Below are positions 35,101 through 46,445 of a DNA stretch of 64,000 bases, piece after piece. Numbering within the stretch: the stretch's first letter is position 1; every line of letters begins with the position of its first letter. The stretch comes from Biscogniauxia marginata. Lineage: Eukaryota; Ascomycota; Sordariomycetes; Xylariales; Xylariaceae. The stretch lies in assembly GCA_022695795.1 (NCBI GenBank), contig MU404140.1:119888-183887 (forward strand), in the 5' to 3' direction. The position numbers were made by a program, and so were the translations under genes. Below the pieces are notes generated by a model. The model was not told the DNA's origin and did no database searches. It worked only from the letters and a program-made list of their open reading frames with translations.

Positions 35101-36596
35101 CGGCCATCATCTGGTGAAGAATGGCGCACTCTCATGGTAAGATCTTCTGAGGACTGTGTCTCTTCACCGCGGACAGCCGTAAGCTGCCCTTCAGCTCGTA
35201 GCCGTTGCCGCTCCTCGTCCCGGAGAGCGATGACTTGTTCGGATCCGACAGCATTCAGGAGCGCCATGTTACTGCAGTGCAAGAGTTCAGCCATCAGTTC
35301 GCACGTTTTGAATCGGTCGAAGCCGAGGGGCTCGATCTTGTCGCCAAAGGTAGAATCTAGTCGCTGCTTCTGGGCCGGCGCACTGATAACTAGGGCCATG
35401 AAATCTGGAACATGTTCTGCAAAGAGTCTCAGAAGAGTGCCTAGATAGATAGGGTCTCGACTAGAGGGCTGGGCATTTGAATCAGTGCCCACATCCGGGT
35501 CGTAATCGGAGTTATTCTTTCGGATGACCTCGATGATGATTCCCACGCCTACCGTCAAGGGGTTTCCGCCACCAAGCATGTACTTAATTATCTTCTCTAC
35601 ACAGGGTTTAGACACCAGCTGGCGAGTAAGTTCGTTGGGTCCAATACAAGCTTGTTCGTTCTGCGATGCGTTGGCAGAGACAGTAATAATGGCCTTGATA
35701 AAGTCGCCGGCAGCTGTCTGGGTGGCCCAGCTATGTTCAGGGCCGAGAAAGGACAGCAACGCAGGCATAACATCTTTCGTGTAGAGCCACTGGCATTGAA
35801 ACAACACATGTTAGTAAACTAGCAAGGCAGGTTGCGTGAAAGCATCTAAGGGGGGTGGGGGGGAGGGGAAGGGGAGGAAGAGGTTACGGAGTATCAATAA
35901 CCGGGGTATGAGGGGAGAAAGGCATACCTCGACGATGCCCTGCCCACTATCAGTCCTCTCGAGGCTAATGATCTTGAGCAAAAGATCCATAATCATAGGG
36001 CAATCGACGTGTCGCAACATGTTAGAGATAGCGTTATCAATAGACTTGAGAAGATCCAGCATATCCTCTGTCTTCTTATCAAAAAGCGATTCGTTCACCT
36101 TGGTAAAGTAACTGGCCTGGAGGGGATCAAGCGGAGTGGGAAGCTTCAAGAAGTCCCAGAAGTTGCGCAGAAGAGCACGGTTCTCCATAAGCGCCTCGTA
36201 AATGGACCAATTGTCTGAGGACAGTACCTCAGCTGCGACGTAGGCATACCGATTCTGCTTCTTCTCAGCTTCGTCTTCGTCATTCTCCTCGTTGGTGGCC
36301 CTCGACGAGGCACGTGGGCGTCCGAAGGGGAGGCCTAACGATTTTCCCTTCTTATCATCCTCCTCTAAGTCCTCGTCGGGATTTTCTACAGGCTCGAGCT
36401 TAGGTGCGACGACATATTCGAGGAGTCTTTCGAGGATCTTGTCCTCACGCAAGTATTCGATGAGCTTGGTATTGTGCTGCTTAAGCTCCTGGATCAAGTC
36501 ACTCTCATCGAGGAGGTCTTCAAGCTGGAAGTCAGGCTTGTCAAGGATCGTGTCGATGGTCGAGATGTTGGCGTAACCGCCAAATCTCCAGAACAT
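32139..36596 (-). CDS. SIT4 phosphatase-associated (SAPS) family protein, Sap190/Ekc1 type
   Basis: Exons: 36596-35928, 35789-34323, 34263-33589 and 32912-32139. Introns of 138 and 59 nt are clean; the third would be 676 nt and may hide a small exon. The product would be about 1194 aa, typical for fungi. It opens MFWRFGGYANISTIDTILDK, the family start. The SAPS helical-repeat region spans about 1-430 and resumes with FFFTYPWNNFLHNVVYDIVQ after the second junction; a long acidic, low-complexity insert lies between. The C-terminal part has FRAYTDPLNA, a PPPPPPPPP run, NIPPSRARLQLAARLAMHQ and acidic stretches. SAPS proteins are regulatory subunits of the Sit4/PP6 phosphatase, acting in cell-cycle entry, TOR signalling and chromosome segregation. 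The frame ends at TAG (32139-32141), but the same frame stays open for 26 more codons, see findings. Confidence 0.88.
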
Positions 36597-38321
36597 GGTG
36601 GCTGGTGGTGGAGGGCAGTCCGCCCTATGTCACTGCGCCGGCTGGGCGGGACCAGGACCGGACACACAGGGACAGAGTTGAAAATAGATCAAAGAGACAA
36701 ACAGCTGGATTTGGCATACGAGATGCTCGTTGTTGTTTGTCGGTGAAGTACCGTGCCGAACCGTGCCGTGATGTGCCGTGATGTGCTGTGCTGGCCTAAT
36801 GGCCGGTCAGGAAGGGTAGTACAATTCTAAATGGCGCCTCCGTGTGCGTGCGTGCAGGAGTGGGTTGTCGAATTTTGTGACAAGTCGGTGCGAGATGATA
36901 CTAGTTGACGTAGGTATAGGTGTGTTGAGTGTGTGCTCCAGGGATGTATTCGTCTTCGCAATTATTATATTAGAGGATGGATGGATGGTTGGTCCGAAAT
37001 ACCTCGCCTCTACCCTAGCATGCCGGGCCCGTAGGCATGCAAGTGTGGATTGATTCAAAAAAGAGGCTGTGCTGCTATCTTTGCCGCCCGTCGCGTGTAA
37101 AGTTTGTTGCCGGGGTATCTTTTTCTTCTGGAAAATACTGGGAAAAGGCCTGTCTGTCATGTACGATTCGTAAGAGTGGGACAAGAAGAAAGCGTGGCCT
37201 TTTCAAGGACACAAAAGAATCCGTAGCGAATGAAGAAGAGAAAATGTTAGACGTTGGAGGGAATCTGCTCTGGATGTGGATTGTGGATTGTGGATGTGGA
37301 TGTGAACGTGAATACGGACGTATGAGTAGGTAAGTAGGTATTTTAAACTACCTAATAAGGTTCGGAAGAAAATATGCAGATATCAGAAGCAAGAAGAATC
37401 GTCCCCGCCCCAACTGCATGCAGCTGGTCCACTGTAGGTAATGTATGAACTTAGGTACCTGTACCTTTCTGTGCGCAAAGTGTTCCAGATACCGTGTCTA
37501 ATGGATAGGTCTTACTTACAGCGGGTCAATGATAGGCATGGACACCATACATACGCCTTGATTGACACGGGGGAGTTACTTTAACGCAGCACAAAATACA
37601 GTATATATTCACTACTCTTAGTACGGTACAACCAGACAATCGACGCAAGCCCTTTTATTCTTTTCCCAGTCAGCTATCCAGCAGTAAATGCTTTGGTATT
37701 AACCTACACCTGGTAATAAATAGGTATACTTGTTCATTTCCCATTCCCCTTTTCCCTTTCTTCTTTTTTTTCTTGAGGGAAAGGGGGAAAGAGGTTACAT
37801 GTACCTATTTTCTCATAACATCACATGTCATACACGACCAAGCAAGAAGGAATCACAGCTTCTATTACATGGATAGCTGACGATCATGGTGCCCGGGCCT
37901 CAAACCAGTATGTATGGTTCCGATCTCTTGCAATGTGTGGACCAAAGAGGAAATCCGGGGTTGGTGAGAATAAAACTGAAGAAGGCATGAGACCCTTTGA
38001 AGTTAATAATAGGCGGCTAAATATAAACAGCTACTAATTAGGGTACTAGCTCTAATAAGACCATAATACTTCACATGACCTGTCTATAAAAACCAATGAC
38101 CCATACAGTTACTTAAGATCATCAGCGTCATATTCTATGGTGCATGTCTATCGACTACGTACCTACTCCATTTATCTACATAGCTGTGCTGTTCTGGTGG
38201 TAGAGCCAATGTTGTGAGCCCCACCAAAGGATATCCTAACCACCGTCTACCTTGCGTGATATCACCGCGCTGCCCGTGGCAGGCAGCCCTTGGCAGGCAG
38301 CCCTTTGCCGCTTCTGTTTCC
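36597..38321. other. Intergenic: SAPS promoter side and 3' flank of the GH20 gene
   Basis: About 1.7 kb of ordinary composition. It should hold the promoter of the SAPS gene, with GTGCCGTGATGTGCCGTGAT repeats near 36755-36785, and the terminator of the GH20 gene. A short direct repeat GGCAGGCAGCCCTT occurs twice at about 38278-38303. Short ORFs (37037-37333, 37825-38037) look like noise. Confidence 0.4.
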
Positions 38322-40484
38322 TTAAGAGGATGTGGGTTGCCTGCCATTATTATTAGTATTATACAAAACCAACTTCTGTACACCACCAATGAGATTCTCT
38401 AGAGGGGCAACAAAGGCCATCTGACTCCAACTGAAGGCGGTATTCCGGCCGCCGAACACAAACACCTCAAACCGGCCGGCGAATATGCCGTCCACCCAGA
38501 CCCGGCTTCCTCCAATGGGATCTCCCGTCACAGTAATCTCTGCCGGTACCGAAACCACCACGGGATCGTGGGAGGAGGTGGTGGCATTGGCCCAGATGCG
38601 TCCTGGATGCTCGGCATCGAATCCGTCCTCCTCCGAGACGGCCCGTAAGGGATACTCCCAGCCGTCCGAGGTGAAGACTAGGCTTCCTGATTCGTACAAG
38701 GTCAAGCTTGCGTCCTCCGAAGTTAAGGTAAAAGGACCCGCGACGGAAAGCGTGAGAGTGTAGTCCATGCCTTTGCTGCCATAAGCCAAGGATACGTTCT
38801 CTCTGTCAGGCTCCAGCTGGCGGGTCCACGACACGAGCTCTCTGGGGGAGTTGGAATCATCCTGGGCCAGCAGCCTCCTATCGAGATTCTGCCCGGGGGC
38901 CTTGGTAGATAGGAGATCGATTGAGCCATCGATGGTAGCGGTGTCTAGGGGCGGCCCCCTGGCCCCGCTCCACGCTCTGGAAGCCACAAGCGGTATGCCC
39001 CGGCGTATCGCAAGATACGCCTCGAGCTGTGTCGTTGCGTCCGGCCCGTTATCATTCCACGCAGCCAAGATAGCACCTCTGAGTTCCTTGGCGTTGTCAG
39101 CCAGCTGTTCGGTCGTGTTGAACGGGTTGATCAGCGCGGGCTGCCACTGCCAGCCCTCACGGTTAGCGAAGTTCAAGACTCGTGACTCGTTAAAGAACTG
39201 CGGGTACGGCGCCGGTGAAATGGGCACGTGGTCATTCTTTAGGCTCATATAGGCCCACCAATCCTCTGTATTGATCACTGCATACCCATCCGCTTGTAGT
39301 TGAACCGGGTCCGACTGTCCGTATTGCCAATGCTGGATAACGATATCCTTAGAAATAGTAAGCTTCTCCGAGGGTTCTTCTGTGCCCCAGATTCGGATCG
39401 TCTTTCCGGATGTTTCGTTGACAAATGTAGACATCTCGTTGACAAAACCGATATAGTCGTCCGCCAAGGTCGCGTCATACTCGTCGGCGCCAATATGCAC
39501 CTCTTTGGTATGGAACCATGGCAGAAACTCCTCCCAAATCCTCTTCACTGTTGGGACGCTATCGGGGTGGGTGAGATTCAGCAGGTCCTTTTTAGGAAGC
39601 GCCAGCTCCGGTTTCCATTTTGTGATGGCTAGGCAATGCCCCGGTGCCTCAATCTCCGGTATCACGGTTATTCCCCGCCGGGCGCAATGCTGCTCTAGGC
39701 CCTCGAAATCCGCGCGGTTCAGAGTTTCGTTCGGGCGTTGCACGAGCCCTTGCAGCTCGTCACTCTCCGGGTGCAGGGAGAACTGAGCATAGACCTTGTT
39801 CCACGTCTCGTTGTGACCGCGATTCAGCGGGTAATTGTCGCTAGTGTGGTAGTGGAATTCGGACATCTTGAAGAAGGAAGCATAAGTGCATAGGTCCTTC
39901 ATAAAGGACGGCGAATACCATTTCCGCCCAGCGTCAAGCATAAACCCACGAGTCGGGTAAGCAGGTGAGTCGACGACCTTCATCGCCGAGATGGAAGTCC
40001 AGTTTGACATTATCATATGCTGAAGCAGTGTCCTCGTTCCCCACCACATTCCTCGAGCACCAGAACCCTTGATAGTCGCCCGACCATCTGTGACCTCAAG
40101 GACGTAGCCTTCCTCAGTAGACGACCCGTCCGCGTACGAGAGGGCAGTGACATTCCCGTGATATTCGCCGAGAACAACGCCAGTGGCGTTGTTTGGGATG
40201 TTGCTCGTTACGACAAGTTCCCACAGTTTCCCGCTAGCCTCGATCAGGTCCTCTATGAACGTCTCTGCAAATTCCTGGCCAGAAGGCGGGATTAAGGTCA
40301 AGCCTTCCGAGTCCCGCCGCGCGGCAAGGCTGTTGGTAATATAGACAGTATTGGGCGTATTGTTCAGAAGAAGGCCCTTATCAGCGGACGACGAGCTGAC
40401 TAGTGTTGGAGGAAGTGCTTGGAGAGCCATAACTCCAACGACGAATACAAACAAGTCAAGATACATGATGATAGGTGTATTCAT
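38322..40484 (-). CDS. Secreted beta-N-acetylhexosaminidase, GH20, with C-terminal beta domain
   Basis: Single exon, 720 aa. A hydrophobic signal peptide covers residues 1 to about 22 (MYLDLFVFVVGVMALQA), so the enzyme enters the secretory pathway. The N-terminal GH20b-like domain runs to about 170. The catalytic barrel follows, with RGFMLDAGRKWY (179-190), EFHYHTSDNYPL (209-220), VIPEIEAPGH (274-283) and the hallmark HIGADEYD (330-337), whose D334-E335 pair is the catalytic Asp-Glu of substrate-assisted GH20 hydrolysis. After about 550 a beta-rich, lectin-like domain (LTLSVAGPFTLTSEDASLTL onward) continues to the C-terminus, as in several fungal GH20 proteins of this size. There are many N-glycosylation sequons. 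It would remove terminal GlcNAc from chitin oligomers or glycans in cell-wall turnover or nutrition. A second ATG at codon 7 would leave the signal shorter but usable. Confidence 0.92.
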   Translation of the reverse strand: MNTPIIMYLDLFVFVVGVMALQALPPTLVSSSSADKGLLLNNTPNTVYITNSLAARRDSEGLTLIPPSGQEFAETFIEDLIEASGKLWELVVTSNIPNNATGVVLGEYHGNVTALSYADGSSTEEGYVLEVTDGRATIKGSGARGMWWGTRTLLQHMIMSNWTSISAMKVVDSPAYPTRGFMLDAGRKWYSPSFMKDLCTYASFFKMSEFHYHTSDNYPLNRGHNETWNKVYAQFSLHPESDELQGLVQRPNETLNRADFEGLEQHCARRGITVIPEIEAPGHCLAITKWKPELALPKKDLLNLTHPDSVPTVKRIWEEFLPWFHTKEVHIGADEYDATLADDYIGFVNEMSTFVNETSGKTIRIWGTEEPSEKLTISKDIVIQHWQYGQSDPVQLQADGYAVINTEDWWAYMSLKNDHVPISPAPYPQFFNESRVLNFANREGWQWQPALINPFNTTEQLADNAKELRGAILAAWNDNGPDATTQLEAYLAIRRGIPLVASRAWSGARGPPLDTATIDGSIDLLSTKAPGQNLDRRLLAQDDSNSPRELVSWTRQLEPDRENVSLAYGSKGMDYTLTLSVAGPFTLTSEDASLTLYESGSLVFTSDGWEYPLRAVSEEDGFDAEHPGRIWANATTSSHDPVVVSVPAEITVTGDPIGGSRVWVDGIFAGRFEVFVFGGRNTAFSWSQMAFVAPLENLIGGVQKLVLYNTNNNGRQPTSS

Positions 40485-41114
40485 GACTTGTGTTTGTTAT
40501 CATTCACTTCTCTATTCGACACAGCTGACAAAGTAACGCCTTCTGTCAGGTGGATGTATCCTACCAACAATAGGGCTGTATCCAAGAAGAGGGTAATCAA
40601 GGTGAATTGGTAACACCACCACCACCACCACCATCACACCATACATGGAAATTCATTATATACCTAGATGGAAATGATTAATTATCGGCTAGGTGCCAAG
40701 GGGGAGATATCAAGCGATAGTCCCGTATAGCGTCCTACGGTAACGTTACGCCTCTATTAGACTTGCTATAGGTAGGCATTTAGTACCTGTGGAATAGACT
40801 TGCTTAGTTTGACTGCCTTGCTTGCTCGCTTAAGCTGTATGGGCTGGGCTGTATGAGGCAAGGAGTGTCATTGTCAACTGAGAACCCCGCTCGCTAATAC
40901 ATATATTTAACTAGGTACCTAGGTACGTAGGTTCAGGTATTTACCGGCGAGACTAGGGGCAGGGGAACGAGGGGGGTTGGTAAATTAATTCCATATAATG
41001 ATTTATAAGTACTTTAAACGCTTACTTTTAGCTTTTTAACATATAATACTAATTTAATATATATAAGTTTTAAAAGAATATAATGTTTATAACGTATAAT
41101 AATTTTAATTATTA
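40485..41114. other. GH20 promoter side, then AT-rich
   Basis: Upstream region of the GH20 gene with an (ACC)n run at about 40612-40632. From about 40985 it becomes AT-rich. No gene is visible. Confidence 0.45.
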
Positions 41115-41530
41115 ACTTGTCTTATAAGTAAATAAGCCATTTAATTTTTTATATAAAATCGACTTTTTCAAATTTTTATAACTTTGCACGTAAAAATCGT
41201 AAAAATCTTGGACCTTTTTCATTAATTATATAATTATACGGTTTAATTAAAAGTAAAATCGAAGAAATTAATTTTAAAAAACACGAAAAAAAACGCGTAA
41301 AAACTAAAATTAAAACAAAACGTACGAACCTTTTTATATATTTCTTTATATATTTCTTTTTTTTTTTTCGATTTTACTTTTAATTAAACCTTATAATTAT
41401 ATAACTAAAAAAAAGTCCGAAATTTTTACGATTTTTACGCGTAAAGTTATAAATTTTTTAAAAAGTCGATTTTATATAAGAAATCAAGTGGCTTATTTAC
41501 TTATATGGCCCACTTGTTTATAAGACACGT
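41115..41530. mobile_element. Foldback (MITE-like) element, TA-flanked, copy 5
   Basis: A 416-bp inverted-repeat element beginning ACTTGTCTTATAAGTAAAT and ending TTTATAAGACACGT, flanked by TA at 41113-41114 and 41531-41532. The inner arms carry ATATAAAATCGACTTTTTC and the inverse. The left terminal ACTT differs from the usual ACGT. Confidence 0.78.
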
Positions 41531-43081
41531 TATATATAATAATAATGTTTTATAAAAATCTTTAAATTTTTTATATAATAAGTTGTTATAATAATTAATT
41601 TAAATTTTTAATTTTTAATTTTTAATTAAAATAATATATAATAATTATAAAACTCACTTATTTCATATTATTAAGTTATTATTATAATTATTATAAGTAG
41701 CCTTATATATTTATTATAACTTATAATAAATGAAAAGGATAAAAGTAAAATTCATTTATATAATTTTAGTGTTTCTTTTTTTCTTTCCTTTTATTTTATA
41801 ATAATTAAATATTTAATTAATTAATTAAAGCCTCGTTTTAAAAATACTATTAAAACCGTGATAATAATAATATAATATAATTATTTTATTAAACTTATAT
41901 AATTAAATATAAATAACGTTATTTAAACCTTTAATAATAATATAATTTTAAAGTTAATTAATTAATTAAATTTATTTTTATTTTTATTTTTATTTTAAAA
42001 AAATTAATATATTATAAAAGTTAATAAGTTATATAAATTTTTTAAATATTAATAACTTAATATATAAAAATCGAAAAAGTTTTAAACTTTTTTAAAAATA
42101 TATAAAGAAAAACGATAAAAAAATTTATATTTTTTTCTTTTAATTTTAAGGTTTTTACCTTTTCTTTTTATATATTTTAATTTCGATTTTTTTTTTAAAA
42201 AAATTTAAAATTTAATTTAAAAAAATTAATTAATTATATAAATAAATAAAAAAGGTTTAAAACTTTTTCAATTTTTATATATTAAGTTATTAATATTTAA
42301 AAAACCTTGATTTAATATAAAGTTATAAAAATATATATTGTTAAATAATTAAAATTTTTATAATTTAAATAATTTATTAGTTTATAAATAATATTATATA
42401 TATATTTATAAAGTTATAAAATTTAAAACACTTTATTTATTATATTTAATACTTAGTTATAACATTATAAATCATGTTAATTTCTTACCTTGTAAATAAT
42501 AAGTTAAACTAGATTCTTTATATGACTTGTATAACTCGAGTAAATATTATTGCTTTTGGAACTCCAAATCCATCCGCGTTCCTTATTATGAGTATTTCAG
42601 CAATTAAAACCGCGATAACTTCACCTAGACAAACTAAAGCCCGAGACGTTCTCGAGTAACGAACCTACATGAAAGGTAAAAGGCCGCGTGAGCCAGGCTA
42701 ACGCTCTAGTACACAATGATAGGGTATCTATTTTCTGTCAAATCTACTCCTGCGATGCACTAATCAGTCTCAACGAGGCCATACGCGCCGTTGAAGATGA
42801 CGCCAACCTTCTAATATGTAATAACGTCAACATTTCTTCTCCATTTGAATAGTCCCTTCCTCTTGGTTGAATTCCAGTATCGCTTGTAGAGTTATATTCC
42901 ATATTTTTCCAACCGACGCGCACATTCATTGACTCGGCGATTATTAAATATACGTCTCGGTTCTCGAACGCAATTCATTCCCCAGGATGATCGGTCTTCC
43001 GAATAGATACCTATGTAGGGTCGCACCCCTGGCTAATGTAGCCGGGGTCGCAAATCGAAGCGCACGAGAAGCGACAGACAT
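41531..43081. other. AT-rich block with another foldback, then 3' flank of LIS1
   Basis: AT-rich to about 42500. At about 42038-42306 a roughly 270-bp foldback of a different family has arms TTTTTTAAATATTAATAACT with TATAAAAATCGAAAAAGTTT on the left and their inverses on the right; half of the same family lies at 22410. From 42500 to 43081 the composition is ordinary and no gene is recognised; this holds the LIS1 3' region. Confidence 0.5.
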
Positions 43082-44612
43082 TCAGTTGGCGAAAATCCTT
43101 ACATTCATGTCCACGCTGCCAGTCGCAATGACACATCGGATCTGGATATCAGCGGAGGCAGCTCCCGGCTTTGGCGTGCCATTGGCACCGGCCCCGTTCG
43201 ATCCTTCCGCCGTGCCGTTAGCCGCAGGCTCTCGTACGATACCTGGCGCCCACCTCAAACACGAGACGAAGTGACTATGAGCATCTGCGAGTGTCTTCAC
43301 ACATTTTCCTTCCTGAGTGAGGTCCCAACATCTCAGTGTCTTATCATCAGCCACGCTAAGCAGATACTTCCCTCCTGGGTGAAAAACCAAAGCCCGAACC
43401 CAGTTGTCGTGTCCAACCAGAGTCTTGATACAATTGCCTCTTACGTCCCAGATTCGTATCGACTTGTCCCGGGATCCTGTCGCCATGAACTCAGCAGTGC
43501 TCGAGGCTGCAGGCGGTCTCTTGAGGCCGGCCAGTGGAGCGAGGTACTGATAAGAAGCAGGGGGTGCTAAGGTGCAGCATAATATGGTGTGTTCATGGCC
43601 AATCAAAGTCAATTTGCTTTCAGGGTTGGCGAGTGACACATCCCAGAGTCGAGCGGTCTGATCGTTACCGGCAGACAAAAGGTAGCGTCCATCGAGCGAG
43701 GGACACACGTCCCTAACCCAGTCTGCGTGTCCACGTATCGTCTTAACACAATATCCCGTTGATACGTCCCAGACACGCAACGTCTTATCCCTAGAGGCAG
43801 ACACGAGAAGGTTGCTAGTGCTCGGGGCTCCGGCGGCGCCCGAGGGGATAAAGCGAACGGCACTGACGCTATGGTCATGCCCTGGCAGGGTCCTGATGTT
43901 CTTGTACTCGTCGGAAGGGTCCCATAACTTGATAGTCAAATCACTCGAGCACGACGCCAGCAACGTGCCTCCTCTGGGACCACCAAAATCGACATCCAAG
44001 ACGGCCTTGGTGTGGCCCTTGATAGTTCGCTCCAGCTCGCCCAACTCCCAGTCCCAGATCTTTATGGTTTGGTCTTCGGAGCCAGAAGCTAGGGAGGTGA
44101 AGACAGGGTGAAAGGCGATGCAGTTGATGGCATCTCGGTGGGATTGTAGGCTATGTCGCGCCGGGGACCTCGGAAGCCAGCTGGCGGGATCTTGGTTCCG
44201 GCGAGAGAGGGAGGTCGGAGTCGCATTGTCTATCTCCGACTGCAGTATAGCATTCCTAGACTCAAGGTCCATGATCTGGTTCAGAAGTAAGTAGATTAGC
44301 AAGCAGCTCTAGGATACGAATAGCCAGTGTATATGACGAATACCTTCTTTTGCAGCCTAACGACACTTGTCCATTTCTTTTCCAACAGGCCTTCATACTT
44401 CTTGGAAGTGGCGGCATCAAAGGTTTCACCGAGGTCTAATTCGTCCCGTAGAGCAGAGGCCGTAACATTTAAGTTGTTGGATGACAGATAGGCAATGATG
44501 GCTTTGTGTCTATGGTAGGTTCTAGTCAGTTCGTGCCTGTGGTGTGGATTACCGAGGGGAGACCCTTGACATACAGCTCTTCGGCTTGGCGTGAGGTCAG
44601 AATTTGGCTCAT
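43082..44612 (-). CDS. nudF: Nuclear distribution protein NudF / PAC1 (LIS1)
   Basis: Exons 44612-44575, 44509-44344 and 44275-43082, with introns of 65 and 68 nt (GTATGT and GTATTC donors), give 465 aa, the family's usual length. The true start is the ATG of [13 protein letters not shown], a short 38-nt exon in a different frame from the longer ORF overlapping it. The LisH dimerisation motif (about 7-40, [14 protein letters not shown]) is followed by a coiled coil (about 60-90) and seven WD40 repeats from about 110 to the end, with [59 protein letters not shown] and a last blade ending [11 protein letters not shown]1 binds dynein with NudE and holds it on microtubule plus ends for nuclear movement. 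The last inter-blade loop carries a Gly/Ala/Asn-rich insert ([15 protein letters not shown]). Confidence 0.95.
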
Positions 44613-46445
44613 CTTGGACCGGTCTACTGTACAAGGCGTTCATAGCCCAGCGAAGCAAGACCGGCTTCAAAAGGCGTGCTAGATATAGGACGGCGGCAGG
44701 GTTGGGATAGGTTTATGATTCGCTGCGGACAGGACGGACGACGACAAAGAGCGGGACACACCGAGACGGAGGAGGATCACAGACGAGACAAAGGAAGATT
44801 TAGGGGATTGTGGATGATAGGCGGTAAGTAGTACTGCGATTGGCGTAAGACGGGCGAGGATATAAGATCGCTTGGGTTCGGGATTGGGCAGATACGGTAG
44901 AAACGGGGCAAATGCGAGAGAGAGAAGGCGAGTAACGTGCGTGCGTTGTGCGTGTGCGTTTGCGTTTGCGTGCGGGCGTGGGTGTATGTGCGTGGAGGGA
45001 GGTAAGTTCAAGCTGGGAATGATTCGAGTCAAACAGTTCAATTAGAGGTAGCTAATTAATTATTCATGGCCCCGCGAGCGAGTGCGAGAGAGGGGGGCCA
45101 CACAGCAACGCACTCGGAACGGGCAAGAGTGGTAAAGTAGGTAATATAGAAGAGCCTCTCTGGTTTGATTGGTGTGATATGTTAACGGGTCAAACAAGTA
45201 AAGGCCGAGGTCCAGTTTGACTCGCATCAGCTTTTTTTTTACACGATGACATGGGAACAGAAAAAAAAAATCGATGTTAATTTATTATATCTTGTCTAAG
45301 GTGTCATTGCAAGGTAGGATTTGTTCCGTGTCCTTCCTTGCCCTTACCTAGGTAGGCACTTTATATTATAAGCTTATATAAGAGGGGCTATTTCACATAG
45401 AAAAAGTATAATAAAGTAAAATAAATATTAACTAAGTTTAATAGTTTTAAATTTATTACATTTTAAGTTTAATAATTTTTTTAAAAATTAAAAAAATTAA
45501 AAATTATTTTATTATTTTAATTAATAATATAAATAATAAATAAAATTATTTTTAAAAAAATAATCGGTTTTATAAAGTTATAATTATAATAATTTTTAAA
45601 GAAATATATTAATATAATATATATATATTATAACATTATATATATATTAAATGTGGATCTTAAATTAAAGAAAAATAAAAATAAGAATAGCATTTATGTA
45701 ACCTTAACATATATACCTGTACGTACCTACCTATGTACATCGTCACCATCATAACCACCACCGTCATCATAATCATAATTTTCAAATCAACCTCCCACCC
45801 AAGCCGACGCGAGTAATCACAACGCACAAGCTATCTAATAAATCGCCGCGCAGAGCTTTCGCCCAACCCTTGGTACATACAAATAAACCACTCCAAATAT
45901 GACCCTGACCTTAATTCTCGATTGAAACTTCGCAGCCTCAAACTGAGCCCAAGCCCAGACCATAACCCTCCACCTTTACTTTGTTCCCCGAGCGAAGCAG
46001 AATCATTTAATCAAGAGTTCCTCTGGGTTATACATATTGCACTGTACGTTCCTCCCGCAACCTTGACCTGCAAGTTGCAGCCTCGGTCGAGTCTTGTCTC
46101 GACGCGCCTGAGGAGAGGGTGTGTTGTCAGGCACCCTTTCTCCCATCTTCCATATGCGTATTCTATATCGATATCCCGTGTCCCGTATCCAATTCCAATC
46201 CCCCTCCAGAGCCCCCGGGAATTCCCCATGTTTCGCCTGCTCCCCTTTTCAAGATGCGCCTGCACTTCCCCAGCGGTCCTATTCTACCGAAACTAATGAG
46301 AAAAGTAGCCTCGACATTATCACCACACCGAACTAAGAAGCCGGAGCAGCCTGCCTTTGACCCCAGCATCTACTCTGCCCCGACGCCCGCGCCTCCTATA
46401 TTTGACCGCCAAGATCTCGGCCGCACCAACGGGCTATCTACCAAC
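44613..46445. promoter_or_regulatory. Shared divergent promoter region of LIS1 and the TOG gene
   Basis: The two genes start 1.83 kb apart and point away from each other. The LIS1-proximal part is GC-normal with a GTGCGTTTGCGTTTGCGTGC run at 44950-44985. A 300-bp AT-rich patch (about 45370-45660) sits in the middle and may be a decayed insertion. The TOG-proximal part is pyrimidine-rich with long open frames upstream of the start codon, which I take for 5' untranslated leader. No defined factor-binding sites are assigned. Confidence 0.5.

Noticed and set aside
44679..45041. 120-codon minus-strand ORF upstream of LIS1
   Set aside because: His/Ala/Asn-rich translation of the GTGCGTTTGC-type repeats; it lies in the LIS1 leader or promoter.
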